Positions 1 through 12,017 of a stretch of DNA of 64,000 nt are shown here, in pieces. The position numbers and the translations under genes are program-made. A model generated the notes under the pieces. That model made no database searches and was not told the DNA's origin. It saw only the letters and a list, made by a program, of their open reading frames with translations. Each line of letters opens with the position of its first letter. Within the stretch, counting starts at the first letter, position 1. The DNA is from Burhinus oedicnemus (Eukaryota; Chordata; Aves; Charadriiformes; Burhinidae), in NCBI GenBank assembly GCA_008921705.1, contig VFFE01007127.1, positions 317,550 through 381,549 on the forward strand, written 5' to 3'.

Positions 1-2823
1 TTTCCTTCTGGATTCAAAATGCTATTCCCATGAACGACAGGTCACGCACGACTTTCAAGGCTGAAATGCTTTTGTGGCTCAAGTATCTCCCTACTGCCTT
101 TCTCATGCATTTACACCCTGAAATGCTATTCCCAACATGTCAACAGTTTCTTAATATTGCTGAAACCACAAATTTACACCAGCTATTTTCTCAAATTTCT
201 CCAGTGTCCTTCCAGACCAATACAAAACACCTACCGCCTGGTGAGTCTCGCTTGGAGGAACAATGAAGGATTCCTCATCAGCATGCTGCAAAGGATGAAT
301 TCCACATCTCACACTGCCTCAAAAAGCCGCAATCATTCACATTGTCATCAGGAAACGCGGCATGCCTTCAGCTTCCGAAATCATGCCGCGCTCTTTGTAT
401 TGCATCCCATTAGCTCCGAGATAATAAATAATGACAATGCACAGCACTGACATAACACTTCTATTCTTGGAGAACAAAACACTTTATGAACGCATGCAAA
501 CACCATTAATGCAATTTTGCAAGTGGGGAAACTGCATGGAGAGCTTCAGGGTTTTTTTTTTCCTGAAGTCCTACGAAGAGTGAAGTGGTGGGAAGTTGTT
601 CCTTTAACCCAGTCCCGTGGTGTATTTAGGTGCAGAAAAGCCAACAGTGGTGCTAACTGCTCACTTGAGGCTGGCTGGCTAGAAGGTGTGAAAGTTTCTC
701 TCTCTCCCATCTTTCATTTGCTTTCATTTGGCTGGATACAGCCAAAGTCGGCAGCGGATGCGGTTTGAAAGCTCCTGTGTGTGTTCAATGCTTCTCAGAG
801 CCGCCATACACACCACGAGCATCCAAACAAAACAAACCCACCCAGCAGAGCCGCAGGGGCTGCGTTTCCTCCTCGTGAGCCTGGACGATGCTTCCTCGAC
901 ATGAAATACTGACAAGCAAAGGTGCACGAGAAGTATTCAGCCAGGGTCCACACTCCTAGGGTCTGTACCCAGCTGACTCTCCAACCAAAAATTACACCCT
1001 TTGCTTCCCAGTGCTGAAATCCAAGCAGCATCCCCAAGCAGCAGCTCATCATGCAGCTAAAAAATTACAGTCTTAAATGTCACCAGGATGTTTCTCCAGA
1101 AACACACCTGGGTGAGAAAAATGGTAGACTAAGTCAAGAGGTCACCTCCTTGATGCTTAGGACTGAGCTGAGCTCCCTCTTCTCCATAGCGGAACCAAGA
1201 GTAACACCAAAGCAAACAAGCTAGAAGAATATGCAGGATTAAAGAGGAAGTAATATTCCCATAACAAATCGGGATGTGTGATTTCTGGCAATAGAGACAG
1301 AGGGTATTTTGTTCTTTCTCCATGAGAAACATCAAGATGCAAGTTGGCCTGTAGTGACTCTCTGAGTGGCCTTACAGGTATGTCACGTGCTGGGCAATTA
1401 TTAACTTTTTGTTAATTCATAAAGTAGTCATAACACTTGTATACACATCAGCATGAAACAGGTATTCATGCATTGGCCTTGACAGCAACACCCGTGGCAA
1501 TGTAAGCAAGCACAGACAATGCCTGTATGGCAGAGAAAAGAACAACCAAAAGTCACAGCGAGAAATGTGGCGGGAATAAAGTCAGATCTGTAAGGCAAAA
1601 CACAGCAGCTAAAGCACAGTTTGAATTAACAACATGGAACCGAAGAAGGGCTCTCCAGCAGCCGAGCGAGCAGCCTGGCTAGTGGCTTAAATAGTATAGG
1701 CTGCACAATGTATTTGTAAGCCAATAAAGAAAAACAAATCTGCTGCCCAAATAAACCAGAACACATTTCTACTCTTAGAGCAGCAGCTCAAGCTGGCAAA
1801 ACTGGAGCTAATAACTATGAGGCACAGCAGGCAGGCAAAGCACCACCCCGTTTCCTCTCATGTGGCCTCCCTGTACTGGACACCGAGAGGAGGTGACATG
1901 GAGATGCCACCCCCCAGGCCGTACTCCTGGGCTCTGTCTTGGCTCGGGGCTGGGCTGTGTGACAAGCTCCTCGCAGCCTGCTCAGGGCAGGTTTTGAGCT
2001 GCAGCCCAGCACGGGGTCTCCTCCCACCGCGACGCACCCAGCAGAAGAGGAGTTGGCCTTGGAAAGCTGCCTCTGGATGATCCAGCTCCTGAGCCGGACA
2101 CCTCCCAGTGCAAGCAGGTGCTTCTCCACATGGAGCGAGACAGAGGGAAAAAACGGCTGCAGCGATGATCACGTGGGCTACTTTTTCCCTGTTAAATGCT
2201 CCATGATAAAGAAATAGAGTCTAACCTAGGCAAAATGCAACAACTCAGTTTGGTAACACCAAAACGCATCCACCCTGCCTATGCTGATTGCATTCAGACA
2301 TCCACAGGCAGCCTACTGTAATCCTATTTTATATTTTAGCAAGATTTAGGCAGAGTTTAATTAACCAGCCTGGAGGGAATATGGAATAAACAAGCCAAAC
2401 CATGAGAGCAGAGCTCCCGGGCAGGCTGTGAGGACAGAGCCACTGAGCTGCTGTGCAGCATCTGGCACCAAAGCTTTCCATGAAACTTTTAAAGGAGTGA
2501 AGCTTCAGCCAGCAAAGTTTCCTTCAAAAACAAAGAAAGTCAGAAGTAGATTAAGGGAATGCTCAGAAAGAGCAGAATCTCTTGTAAAAAAAGCTACGCA
2601 GAAATGGAAAAAACCTGATAAATGCTTGCTGTATCCTTGGACCTTATTTTCAGTGGTTTAGTGAAAGGGATATTTTCCAGCTTTGAGAAGCTTGCTGGTT
2701 TTATTACCTCTTAAGACTAATTTTTGCTCTGTATAAAATGACGGGAAACTCCCAAATGTTAGTGAAACTGCACTAAAGCTTCCCTTGTCACACACAAAGT
2801 TGGTGTGTTGTTGTTTGGTGGGG
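1..2823. other. Unique non-coding sequence
   Basis: No repeat family, RNA gene or convincing exon is visible. Reading frames here are at most about 104 codons, overlap each other on both strands, and resemble no family I know. Two AATAAA hexamers lie between 1720 and 1760, but no upstream gene model supports them as polyadenylation signals. Confidence 0.6.
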
Positions 2824-2847
2824 TTTGTTTGTTTGTTTGTTTGTTTT
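2824..2847 (+). repeat. (TTTG)n microsatellite
   Basis: Six tandem TTTG-type units, the last one TTTT, follow a short G/T-rich lead-in. It is one of several T/G-rich tracts in the window with the T/G strand on plus. Confidence 0.9.
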
Positions 2848-5800
2848 AAAGTGTACGTCTTCCACTTCTAGATTAAAAAAGAAATAATATCAACATGCAG
2901 TTTCCTTCAGGTGCTAACGCACCAGACATCCAAATGAGACAAAGACAACCTCCACGGGTTTATTTCTTCTTCAAACCATGTTGGATACGTGCAGGTGGGT
3001 ATTCCCCGATGCAAAATTCCTCCCATTTACTTGAGGGGGCTGTGGGGCCCCCAGCCATCGCGCACGGGCATTTTTCAGGAAGGCACGTTGGCCCAGCGCG
3101 GTGGATAGAGCACTTGACCCAGCTGGTATTTCTTCTTCTGTTCTTACGCGTCTCCATTATGGGGATGAATTATTTCACTAGGCAAAAAATTCTTCTACCT
3201 TGTGTTGAGCATTGGCAATCAGGGCAGAGCCAGTTCCACCTGCAAGGTTGTTTGGTGGAAGGGGCCTCATCCAACCTCTTGGATTTATGCTGCCCTTTGG
3301 TGCTTCTGCTGTTTAGAAACACCACAAACAGAGATTCAATTTCCAACATAGTTGGCTTTCAAGGACCCATCCCAAGATTGTGATTTTGCAGTTGGAGCCG
3401 AGGACAGAAGCGATGGGGTGGTATTCCCTTTGCAGACAGACCTGCAGGAGACCTGCAAACTCTCCTTTGCATCAGCTGGAGCTTTTGGCCTTGTCCTCCT
3501 ACAGCTTTCAGACAGAGAAAATTGAAATAATCCAGCTTTTTTGGTGACAAATGCAAGGATTTCTGTCTTCTTCCACATATACGGAAGGAGCCACCTGATT
3601 CAAATGAACCTAGCCCTTGAAGAAGCCTTTTCTCCTAGCTAACCCTCCTGAGAAACGCAGCACAGCCGTATGTCGGGGCACTGCTGGGGATTCCTGGTAT
3701 TTTTTGCCAGCAGAAGGTGCGTGAATTCTGCAAAGGGCGAGTCCTTCAAAATTGTTTCCTCTCCACCCAGCTCCATTTCAAGCCCCACCTGCTGGGCCCG
3801 GAGCCAGCTGTTCCTCGAGCAGGGATTTCTGCAGACTTTGTGACTTTTTCATAGTAGAGAATTTGGGATAAACAGCCCACAAATGACTGCTCTCAGAAGA
3901 CTACTGACAGAAGAGCTCGCGGCTGCTCACCTTCTCCCCATCTGCTACAAAAAACAGGGGGAAAGGATAGAGGCTCAAAACAGCAATTCTTCACCTCCAG
4001 CCTCTCAATCTGGCTATAAAAGAGGAGCGGAGCGGCCGCAGCCTGGCAGCCCCCAGGGGCTGAGGGTGTAAATGTTGTCAAGGGCTGCGGCAGCCCCATC
4101 AGAGCCATCTCCTCCCACGGCTGCTCTGCGGGCTGGTCGCAAGGCAAGGCAGGATGCTCTGCCCCCCTGGCAAAGGGCACCTGCTGATGGCTGCGGTCAC
4201 CTCCTGCGCCTTGGAAACTCACTATGGAAATGCAAAACTGAAGGTGGGACAATACCACAGACATCTGTAGGGTTGACCGTTCCATATTTCCCTAGTTTTC
4301 TTAAGAAAAAAAAATATCTAAGAGTACTGCATTTTCATTTGGCAAGGAATTGTTTTTATTGTCCATCAAGACACATGCAAGTTCACCCACCAGCTTGCAC
4401 AGAAAACTCCAAACAGATCATTTAAACTCTTATAAAGAGCTATGGGATGAAGCACATATGCAAGGGCTATCGCTTTTATATTCAGAAAATTCCACTGAAG
4501 GAGATAAGAAAACTCATTGTGGAGACACTTTAATATCAATCCCCACCATATGCAAGTCCAGGAGTTTCAATATAATTAAAACATCAGGGTTGCACCAGAA
4601 CTAAATGTTTTAAAGAAATAAAGTGTCTTTCAAATTGCTCATAAGATCCATGAAACCCAATTCTATGTAGTTATGTTGCTTGTCAGGGTAGGCTTTGGCT
4701 TGCACTATTTCATTAACACATTTAAATCACACAACCTGTAATTTATATACCGGGCATCCTGCTAGAATTTCAGACATTACAACGGCAAATAACTGCCACT
4801 GTATTCACGGCTGCTGCACCTCTAAATCCACTGTGGCGGTGCATATCTCTTACATACCACTGCCTCCTAGTTAATCTGGACTAACGATGGCAATTCTAAC
4901 ATCTGGGAGCAACTTCTTAGAAATCTTCTCTTCCTCTGAGTCCTGCCTCTTTCCCAGTTCCAGACTGAACTAAAATGGCAAAGGACTGAGCCCGAGTGAC
5001 AATTCATTAACACTTTTTCTTCTGAATATACCACAAGTTTCATGAAGCAAAGCTGCTATGTAGTGAAAGAAATCCCTCTAAATGGAAGGACCAGATGAAC
5101 CTGAGTAATCAGCTCATCCACAGCCTCTCCAATGGTGCCTTTGGCTTTACTTTTCAAGGTATGCAACTTTTCAGGAGATACTAAAAATAAACCTAGAGCA
5201 GAAAAAATAAATCACTAACGTCTAAGTCAGCACTTAGAAGATGAAAAGAGCACTGACTCAACTCCCGTAGTACTCGGAGACCTGAGGATATTCAGACTAC
5301 ACAGAGATCCCAGGGCAACGCCAAGGCGTGGAAATGGGAATTACACAGCAGGCAGTGGTATCCTCATCAAATCACGCTGCACCATGCCAACTGAGACACC
5401 TCAGGTAACGCTGACGTCTCTCTCCCTTCCCAGTTCTTTATGCAAAATCCAAAAGATTAGCTTGAGCTTGTTGTGACAATCCACTTTTCCAAAAAAAGTC
5501 AATACATAAATTCAAGGTATTTACTGCATTTGTTCTTTAAATGCTCTACTTTGATCTCCACTCTGATAACAAGCAAGTAATTGAGGCTAGCCTAAAGCAC
5601 AGTTATGCTACAGCATGGCACGGAAAGCCAGCAGCTCGGTTTATTTGGCATTCCTGCATCCCTAGCTATTGAACAGAGACCATAACATGCCTGTTAGAGG
5701 CTGGGGGAGTCCAGAACGGAGACACTCCAGCATCCACACTCTTGGCTCCAGCATGCAGCTCTCCCAAACTCTGCAAGTGCCACATTTTTTCTCTTTTTTT

Positions 5801-8800
5801 TTTTTTAAAAAATCAATTCTCACTCACTATTTTTAAAAATGCAACTTGTTAAAATGCAAGGAAGCTGAGCTCAGCTTTTGTCTTCAACACCTCTTGCAGC
5901 ACTAGCAACAAGGGTGGCGGGGGTCAGACCCCTGCAAAGACCCAGGATCATCTGGGACATGGGCATCACCATGGCTTGCTGGAGGAGGAACATGGTTTTG
6001 GCCTGTCCAACAGACAGATCCTCCTGGATGTCAGGAGTGGCCTTCATAGAACAGGAGGTGGAAGGGAACTCAGTGTTATTCCCAAGGAAATAAAAAAAGT
6101 AAAGAGGCACGAAATCACAAGTCTAAGCCATTGAGTCTGTAAGTTTACCTCTTCCACTGAGTCAGAACCTCACATGGCAGGGCCAGGGAAGGCTTCCACC
6201 ACTCATGAGCTTTGCAAAATATTGGGGGGAAGAACAGAACTGAATACAGCTCCCCAAAACAGCCATCCCAGCTCCCACCCACCTGGCTGGGAACAATGTC
6301 TCAAATTAGGGGCACCCATAGCTCACAATAAAAAATGGTCATCATTTAGCAGTTCATGGTCACTCTTTCATGAATTATGACCAGAACCATCAGGCACAAC
6401 TTGATTCTTGCAGCCAGGGATAAGGAAGCAAAACCCACACAGCGCTCTTCTGAAGTTCAGAGACCAATGTGTTTGCTCCCTCTGCGCTTCTCCCAGCTGA
6501 AAGATCGTGGTTACGCAGAGCTGCCTGTTTAGGAGCAAGGTGTGACAGACAAAAAGCCTGGATGAGACCCAGCTTTGCTGTGACAAACTCTAAAATCAGC
6601 AGATCTTGATTTAGTAGATCTCTACAGAAAAGCAGCCTCCTTTTCCAAAGAGTATAATAGCACTTGTGGGGACTGTGCACCCCAAGACAGTCGCACCGTA
6701 GTCACTGGTCTGCATTCTGACTAGCCCTCAAGTCATCCACAATTGTTTCTATTTAATGTACATTTGATCATTGATACGGTGAATTCGGCAATTCCAAAAT
6801 TCAACTCCTTCATTACAAATCCGCTACTGTGTTTTACGCTGGACTATGAACTCTAAAACAAGATTGGCTCTCATTATGATGATGTGGATATGCCCTTAAT
6901 CTCCTCTTCGTAAGGAAATTGTTCTGTTCTCATCACTGTAATACCTGGTCGCCACATTTATCCTCACTTGAATTCATCTTCCTGACCACGAGGAACCAGA
7001 ACTTGGTATAAAAACAGCCAAGATCTTCCAGCGCTTCCTCTGCCATCGCAATCCTCCCTTCCACCCACTAAGCCACCTAACATGCTGTCCACATATCTCC
7101 TCAGGGTATTCCTCACCCTTGCTCCAAGATCAATGTAACAGAGAAGCTCAGCCCACGACCGATCTTCAGGGGACTCCTTTCACAGCCATCCCTACCTTGT
7201 CAATTCTCCATGAGCTAATCTCCACTTTCTTCCGTGTGTAAGCCTCCATGTGACACTCTGTCAAACACTTACAGAAATCTGGAGAGCTGAGACCCAAAGT
7301 GCTTCCCTTGTCTGCAAAGCCAGCTCTCACTGAGCAATTGGGGTAACCTGGTTTTATCTGCCATTTAATTGTGTGATAAAATAATCATCTAATAGACGTC
7401 ACTTAGTCTTTCACCTTAGCAGTAACCTGTGATGCAATCTGACTCTGCTGAAAGCGTTAATAAAGCCAGTGGGTAGATTACATGATGGACGTGAAAACCT
7501 GAAACATGTTCCAATGGTCACTTTGTCCTTGGAGCTTGATGGCCAAATGCAAACTTTGAGGGAAAAGACGGACAATGAAGATGATTCTAAGAAATATGTC
7601 CGGGGAAGGGGCAGGGGAGAGTGGGATTTCTCACTTCCCATATTAAAACAGTGCAGGAAACACAGGAAGGATAGCATCCCGTATGTTTTCAATACAACTC
7701 ACAGCCTGAAATACAGGAAATCTCACGTTACACGGATGTCTAGCAACCCTACCTCGTGGAACACCTTGGGAGCTGGACTGGAGCCTGAATTCCTCCTCTG
7801 CTTCCAGCTGATATTACACACACGGAGAGCACACTGGTCACATCTCAGAGGGCACCGATGCTCAAGCCTCAGCTAGCAAATGGTGGATAAGATCTAATGC
7901 GGTCCTGCATCCCTTTGGTTGCATCTAATACTATACAAAGGCTCCAGGCAGGAGGCAGCTTCCAGGCTCGTGTAACACGTGGGGGAAGCTCTTTATGAGT
8001 CCAGCAACTGAGGAGAGGAAAAATGTGGCAAGAAACTCCAGGCCGGGCCATGCCAAGCACCTCCTTAGAGCCTCAAGCAGGTAGTTCACAATAACAGGAA
8101 TCAGCATGTTGAGAAAGGACAGGGAGTGTCATGCTGCCCAAACAGGGGATCTCTTCCAGCTGGCTGCATAATCACCCCGGTCGAGTCCTTGATGCTGTGC
8201 GCTAACGCTCCTAGCCATTTCATCAACCTCCTTCGCTTGCATTGAACAAAGTAACATTAACAGGGTGCAATGACATCATATCCAGGTGATGCATCTGCCC
8301 ACGATTACCTCTGGCGAGGTTACTGGAGTCCCACTGGAGAGGTTTGTTCTGCAAGGATAGCAGAGCTGTCTGGGCAAGCTGACGGTGGCTTGATCTTTAC
8401 TGCAGATCCCTCTCTGTGTTTTCTTAGGATTCCTGCTATTAGCAAGAGCAGCGCGGGGCCGTTTTCATAAGGCAAGGAAAGCACATGATTAAAAGAAGAA
8501 AAAGTCTCTGATCTTCTCTGAGCAGAATGTTTGGCACTGCTCTTGCAAATTATTGAGCATTGCATTGAGTCCCTAGTAGCACATAGAGCTGCTCACCACC
8601 ACTTCAGCGAGCTGGGCTGCCGGGACACTGCACGGATTTAGGAGATTAAGAGATGTTAATACGGTTTGGAAACAAACACAGCTGCTACAGATGTGGGCAG
8701 CTTCATGAGGAAGGCGGGCAGAGATACTCTCAGTGCCAAATATTGCACTTGTAGTGTCAGCCGGGACTTGGGCTGCCGCTCCACGCAATGCGCCCAACAC

Positions 8801-10642
8801 CGGGACCGCACGCTGCCCATCCACCTTGCACCATCCTGAAAGGCAGGTGTTGAAGGGAGGGTGAAGGTGCTCTAACACCTACAGGAGCAAGTTCATAGTC
8901 CCCAGCCAAGAAAATATTAAGCAAATGGATAGAGGATATTTAAAATAGAGCTACTTCCCTTTTCTGAGCCCTTTCAGGAAACAAGATAAGAACTGAACTT
9001 CAAGAATAAGAGTTTCCTCAAAGGGAAACAGCAGGGACTTTGAGAGCCCATCGCACAGCAGTGTCCCCAGAGGGCAGGCTTCAAGGACAGCCTCGGGGCC
9101 AAACCTTTGCATCAGGGTTGCCCTTTACTCTAACCCACCAAACTTCCTGGTGGCCAGCAGGCATTGAAAGGAAAAGCTGGCACTGCTAAAGGTCCTGTCT
9201 CACAGCTGCAGCCGTAAGGCAGAGCACGGGTGGGCTTGCCCTGTGCCTGGCAGCCCCAGATGTGCAGAGAGCTGGGCGATAAGGATATCCAGATGCCCTC
9301 TTGGCGGACACTGCCGACAGAAAGAAGCTGGTCCCACATGCGGAGGGATAAATGCTCATCACTGAAATGACAGACACATGCAATCGCTCAGGGACAAGCC
9401 CCTCACTTCTCAGCAGATTGCACAGCACCTTCAAAACACTGCTGGCAAACAGATCTGGCTTCTCCATACCCCAGCGCAAGCTAAGGGTCAACCTACAGCG
9501 GCCAGTTTAGTTTCTTAGGGGTTACCCCACCATAAGACAGCTGGATTTGTGCTGTGCCCCCCACCCCCACCCCCCAGTTAGGGTGCCAAAGGAGCCACAG
9601 AGCCAGCACACGTCATCCGCCCAGCAGGACTGAGCGCACAGGCGCCGCTCAGGCAGCAATGGGACGCTGCCAACCAAGAGCGAGGGACAAAAGGGGAAAA
9701 ACGCAGCGAGCTGCAGCGATCCAACAGCAATTCTGGGGAAAAGACACCTGAACCCAGCAAGCCTCGAGGGGAATTCTTGTCAGCATGGGGAGGCATGCCC
9801 CAGTACCCCTCTCCTACGTTCAGGAGCCAAGATAAACACGGGCTGTGAAAACGGAGGCTGTGACAGTCACACCTGCAAGCTCTCCTCTACACAACCCAGC
9901 TCTCCCCGGGGAGCCCTGCCAGCCGCCCAGCCCATCCCACCGCGGAATCCCGGGCTCAGCTCTCCTCCTCCAAAGTGTTTGGCCCCGTAGAAGATTGTCC
10001 TTCAGGAGTTTGCAGCCTTTTGAAAACCTCAAGCCTCTCTAAGTGGTAATTTCCATCAATTATGGTTCTGCTACTCAGTCCCTTCTCTACCAAGACACCC
10101 TTAACGTCTCCTTCTCAGCGTTCTCCCTAAAATCCCCTGCCTGCAGAGTCCCCTGTAAGCTCTCCCCCTTGTGCTGTGTCCCACAGACACCCCAGGGCCA
10201 TGGGGCTCCTTCTCCTCTCTTCCCCTGGCCATACTGCTCCTCTTGTTTCCAGCTCTACCATTTAACATCACCTTGAAGAAACTTCTCCGTTCTTGGCACA
10301 TCCACCCTTATCCCCATACAAATCTACCTTTCCCCGTATCAACCCCGTACTACTTGATGACCAAAAGTTATTTCAACCAGAACTAAATCCAAATCTAGCC
10401 AATACCTCCAAGCAACCACCAGGACTGTACGTTATCTCAGCTTTATCAGCTTGCTGTCTTGAAAGAATGGTGGCAGCAAATCCTATCTGTGATTTTAAAG
10501 ATAGCAAATCTTCTTCAATGACTCAGCCACGTATTTTTCAGGTGATAAACCCTGAGCATCTATGCATCTCTCCCCACGTCCACATCCTGCAAACTGGAGT
10601 GCCCACCCCAAATGACAGTAAATCCACATCTAGCTGCCACCA

Positions 10643-10643
<1 letters not shown>
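2848..10643. other. Unique non-coding sequence
   Basis: I see no gene or assignable transposon in this 7.8-kb stretch apart from the small repeats listed separately. An AATAAA followed by a GT-rich GTGTCTTT at 4617-4630 has the shape of a polyadenylation site but has no gene model behind it. A short tRNA-like A-box context near 3088-3120 is discussed in the findings. All reading frames are short and lack recognisable domains. Confidence 0.55.
9557..9575 (+). repeat. C-rich low-complexity tract
   Basis: Nineteen bases made almost entirely of C in three runs separated by single A residues. Confidence 0.85.

Positions 10644-10675
<32 letters not shown>
10644..10675 (+). repeat. A32 homopolymer
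   Basis: An uninterrupted run of about 32 A residues, the longest homopolymer in the window outside the gap flank. No AATAAA or gene-like sequence stands just upstream, so it does not look like the tail of a retrocopy. Exact length is uncertain, as for any homopolymer in an assembly. Confidence 0.9.
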
Positions 10676-10677
<2 letters not shown>

Positions 10678-11263
10678 AAGCCCTGCTGAGTCGGCCGCTG
10701 ATGCTTGGAGACGTTTGCAGAGAAGATGTGCAGAACTGCACCCTCCAAACTCCGCATCCGCCCTGTGCCCCGCTGTGCACACCACGGCTGCAGCGCTTGC
10801 ATAAAGGAGTCGCTTCTCCTCCTCTCGGCTTTTCTACCCTTGAAAGAAACCTGATTCATTTTTGCAGTCACCTGAAGAACTGCAAGTGAAACTCCGGTAT
10901 CAGGCAGATTTCAAGGTCTCCGTGTACCAAACGTGGTCTGGCTCTGGGATGAGGAAACCAGAAGTGAGAAAATTTCTCACCCGTTCAAGCTGTCCATAAC
11001 TCTCCTATTTTTTATTTTTTTTTTAGGGTTTTTAGGCTTAATGGCAAAGGAGGGGAAAGAAAGGAAAAAGCCAGGCAAGGGAAAGCCACGGCTGCTGCCC
11101 GTCCCAGCCAGCCCCGCAGCTCGCCGGCAGAGTGCCAGGCAAGGGGCTCTGCGAAGCGAAACGGGGAGGGGAAGGAGGAAGGAGAGAGAGAAAAAAAAAA
11201 ATCCAAAAAACCCAACACCCCTGCACTGAAACTTAATAAACAGTAGCAGCCCGCGTGCACCTT
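10676..11263. other. Mixed sequence with acceptor-like site and GC-rich patch
   Basis: A T-rich tract ends in an AG at 11025-11026 and is followed by an ATG at 11041 opening a Lys/Arg-rich frame to 11229. Positions 11080-11160 are GC-rich. The frame is largely a translation of purine-rich DNA and I do not call it a gene. Confidence 0.3.
11163..11201 (+). repeat. Polypurine tract
   Basis: Thirty-nine consecutive purines: G-rich first, then GA dinucleotides, then A11. Such tracts can adopt triplex structures; that is general knowledge and has not been shown for this one. Confidence 0.85.
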
Positions 11264-11850
11264 TCATAGAAACCCCTCTTTATTACTAGCGGGCAACCGT
11301 ATTTTTATCCTGTGGCTTTCTGTTTTTGCAGGCACATTCCAGCACGAAAGCAGAGACAATACGCACCACTGAGCAGCAGAGTTTATTTTAAGGGATGTAA
11401 CATTTTCCTGAGAGGATGCTCTATTTGCATCTGCTGCAGGAAGCAGTAAAATGGCAGGTGTGTTTCCACATAACCCAGAGACACAAAACAAAACGCACAA
11501 TGCAAAGCAAACGCTTTTGTCTTGCAAATCTCCGCTCGGTGCACTGAAAAATATGAAGGAAAAAAAAAATAAAATAAAACCAAGAAAAAGAGGGAGGGAG
11601 AGGGGTTTTCCCCAGGGCCTGTTTTCTACCTTATTAGTCCTGCAGATGCTCAAGACGTACTTTGCCAGGTAGGAGATTCGTGCCCACCGGCGGGAGAAGG
11701 TAGCAGTCGCAGTCTGCGGGCTTAACCACGGCTCCCCGTTTGCATACATGTAAAACCCGTAATTGCTGCCGTACATGCTGTACCTTGCAGGACGGGCGCG
11801 CTCCTTCCAGAAGCGCCCTTCAGCGAGGAGCTTTTGGTGAGGCCTCGCTC
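11264..11850 (-). other. Unassigned minus-strand open reading frame
   Basis: Reading the minus strand, a frame stays open from about 11850 to 11264, with the first ATG at 11776 (170 codons from there). Its start is rich in Tyr and Gly (MYGSNYGFYMYANGEPW) and the tail is low-complexity and hydrophobic. No family is recognised. In-frame sequence continues upstream of the ATG for about 25 codons before a stop, so if it were an exon the true start could lie further upstream. Donor-like and acceptor-like sites occur on both strands nearby, which lowers confidence in either orientation. It may well be chance. Confidence 0.15.
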
Positions 11851-11900
11851 AGGAGCGCACACTCGGGGTAATTTGGAGGACAGAGCAAATAATTGTATTT

Positions 11901-11981
11901 ACAGAATCACAGGGGTTGGAAGGGACCTCTGGAGATCATCTAGTCCAACCCCCCTGCCAGAGCAGGGATACTTAGAGCAGG
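11901..11981 (-). mobile_element. CR1 LINE, 3' end fragment
   Basis: The reverse complement carries the terminal CR1 3' UTR signature: ACAGAATCACAGG at the element end, then GGTTGGAAGGGACCTCTGG and GATCATCTAGTCCAACC. About 80 bp is preserved, so the copy is strongly 5'-truncated, as is usual for CR1. A TA-rich run follows immediately. Confidence 0.95.
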
Positions 11982-12017
11982 TATATATTTAAAATATATA
12001 GATATATATCTATATCT
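11982..12017. repeat. (TA)n-rich stretch
   Basis: Imperfect TA and GATATA repeats abut the CR1 fragment on its inner, 5'-truncated side. Confidence 0.8.

Noticed and set aside
1720..1760. Pair of AATAAA hexamers after a TTAAATAGTAT, suggestive of an LTR or gene end
   Set aside because: The spacing is too short for an LTR, no TG...CA boundaries or flanking duplication were found, and no gene lies upstream.
10644..10675. Possible poly-A tail of a processed pseudogene
   Set aside because: There is no polyadenylation hexamer, no gene-like sequence upstream and no flanking direct repeats.
10293..10889. 198-codon plus-strand frame
   Set aside because: It contains a poly-lysine stretch that is only the A32 run, and there is no domain or splice support.
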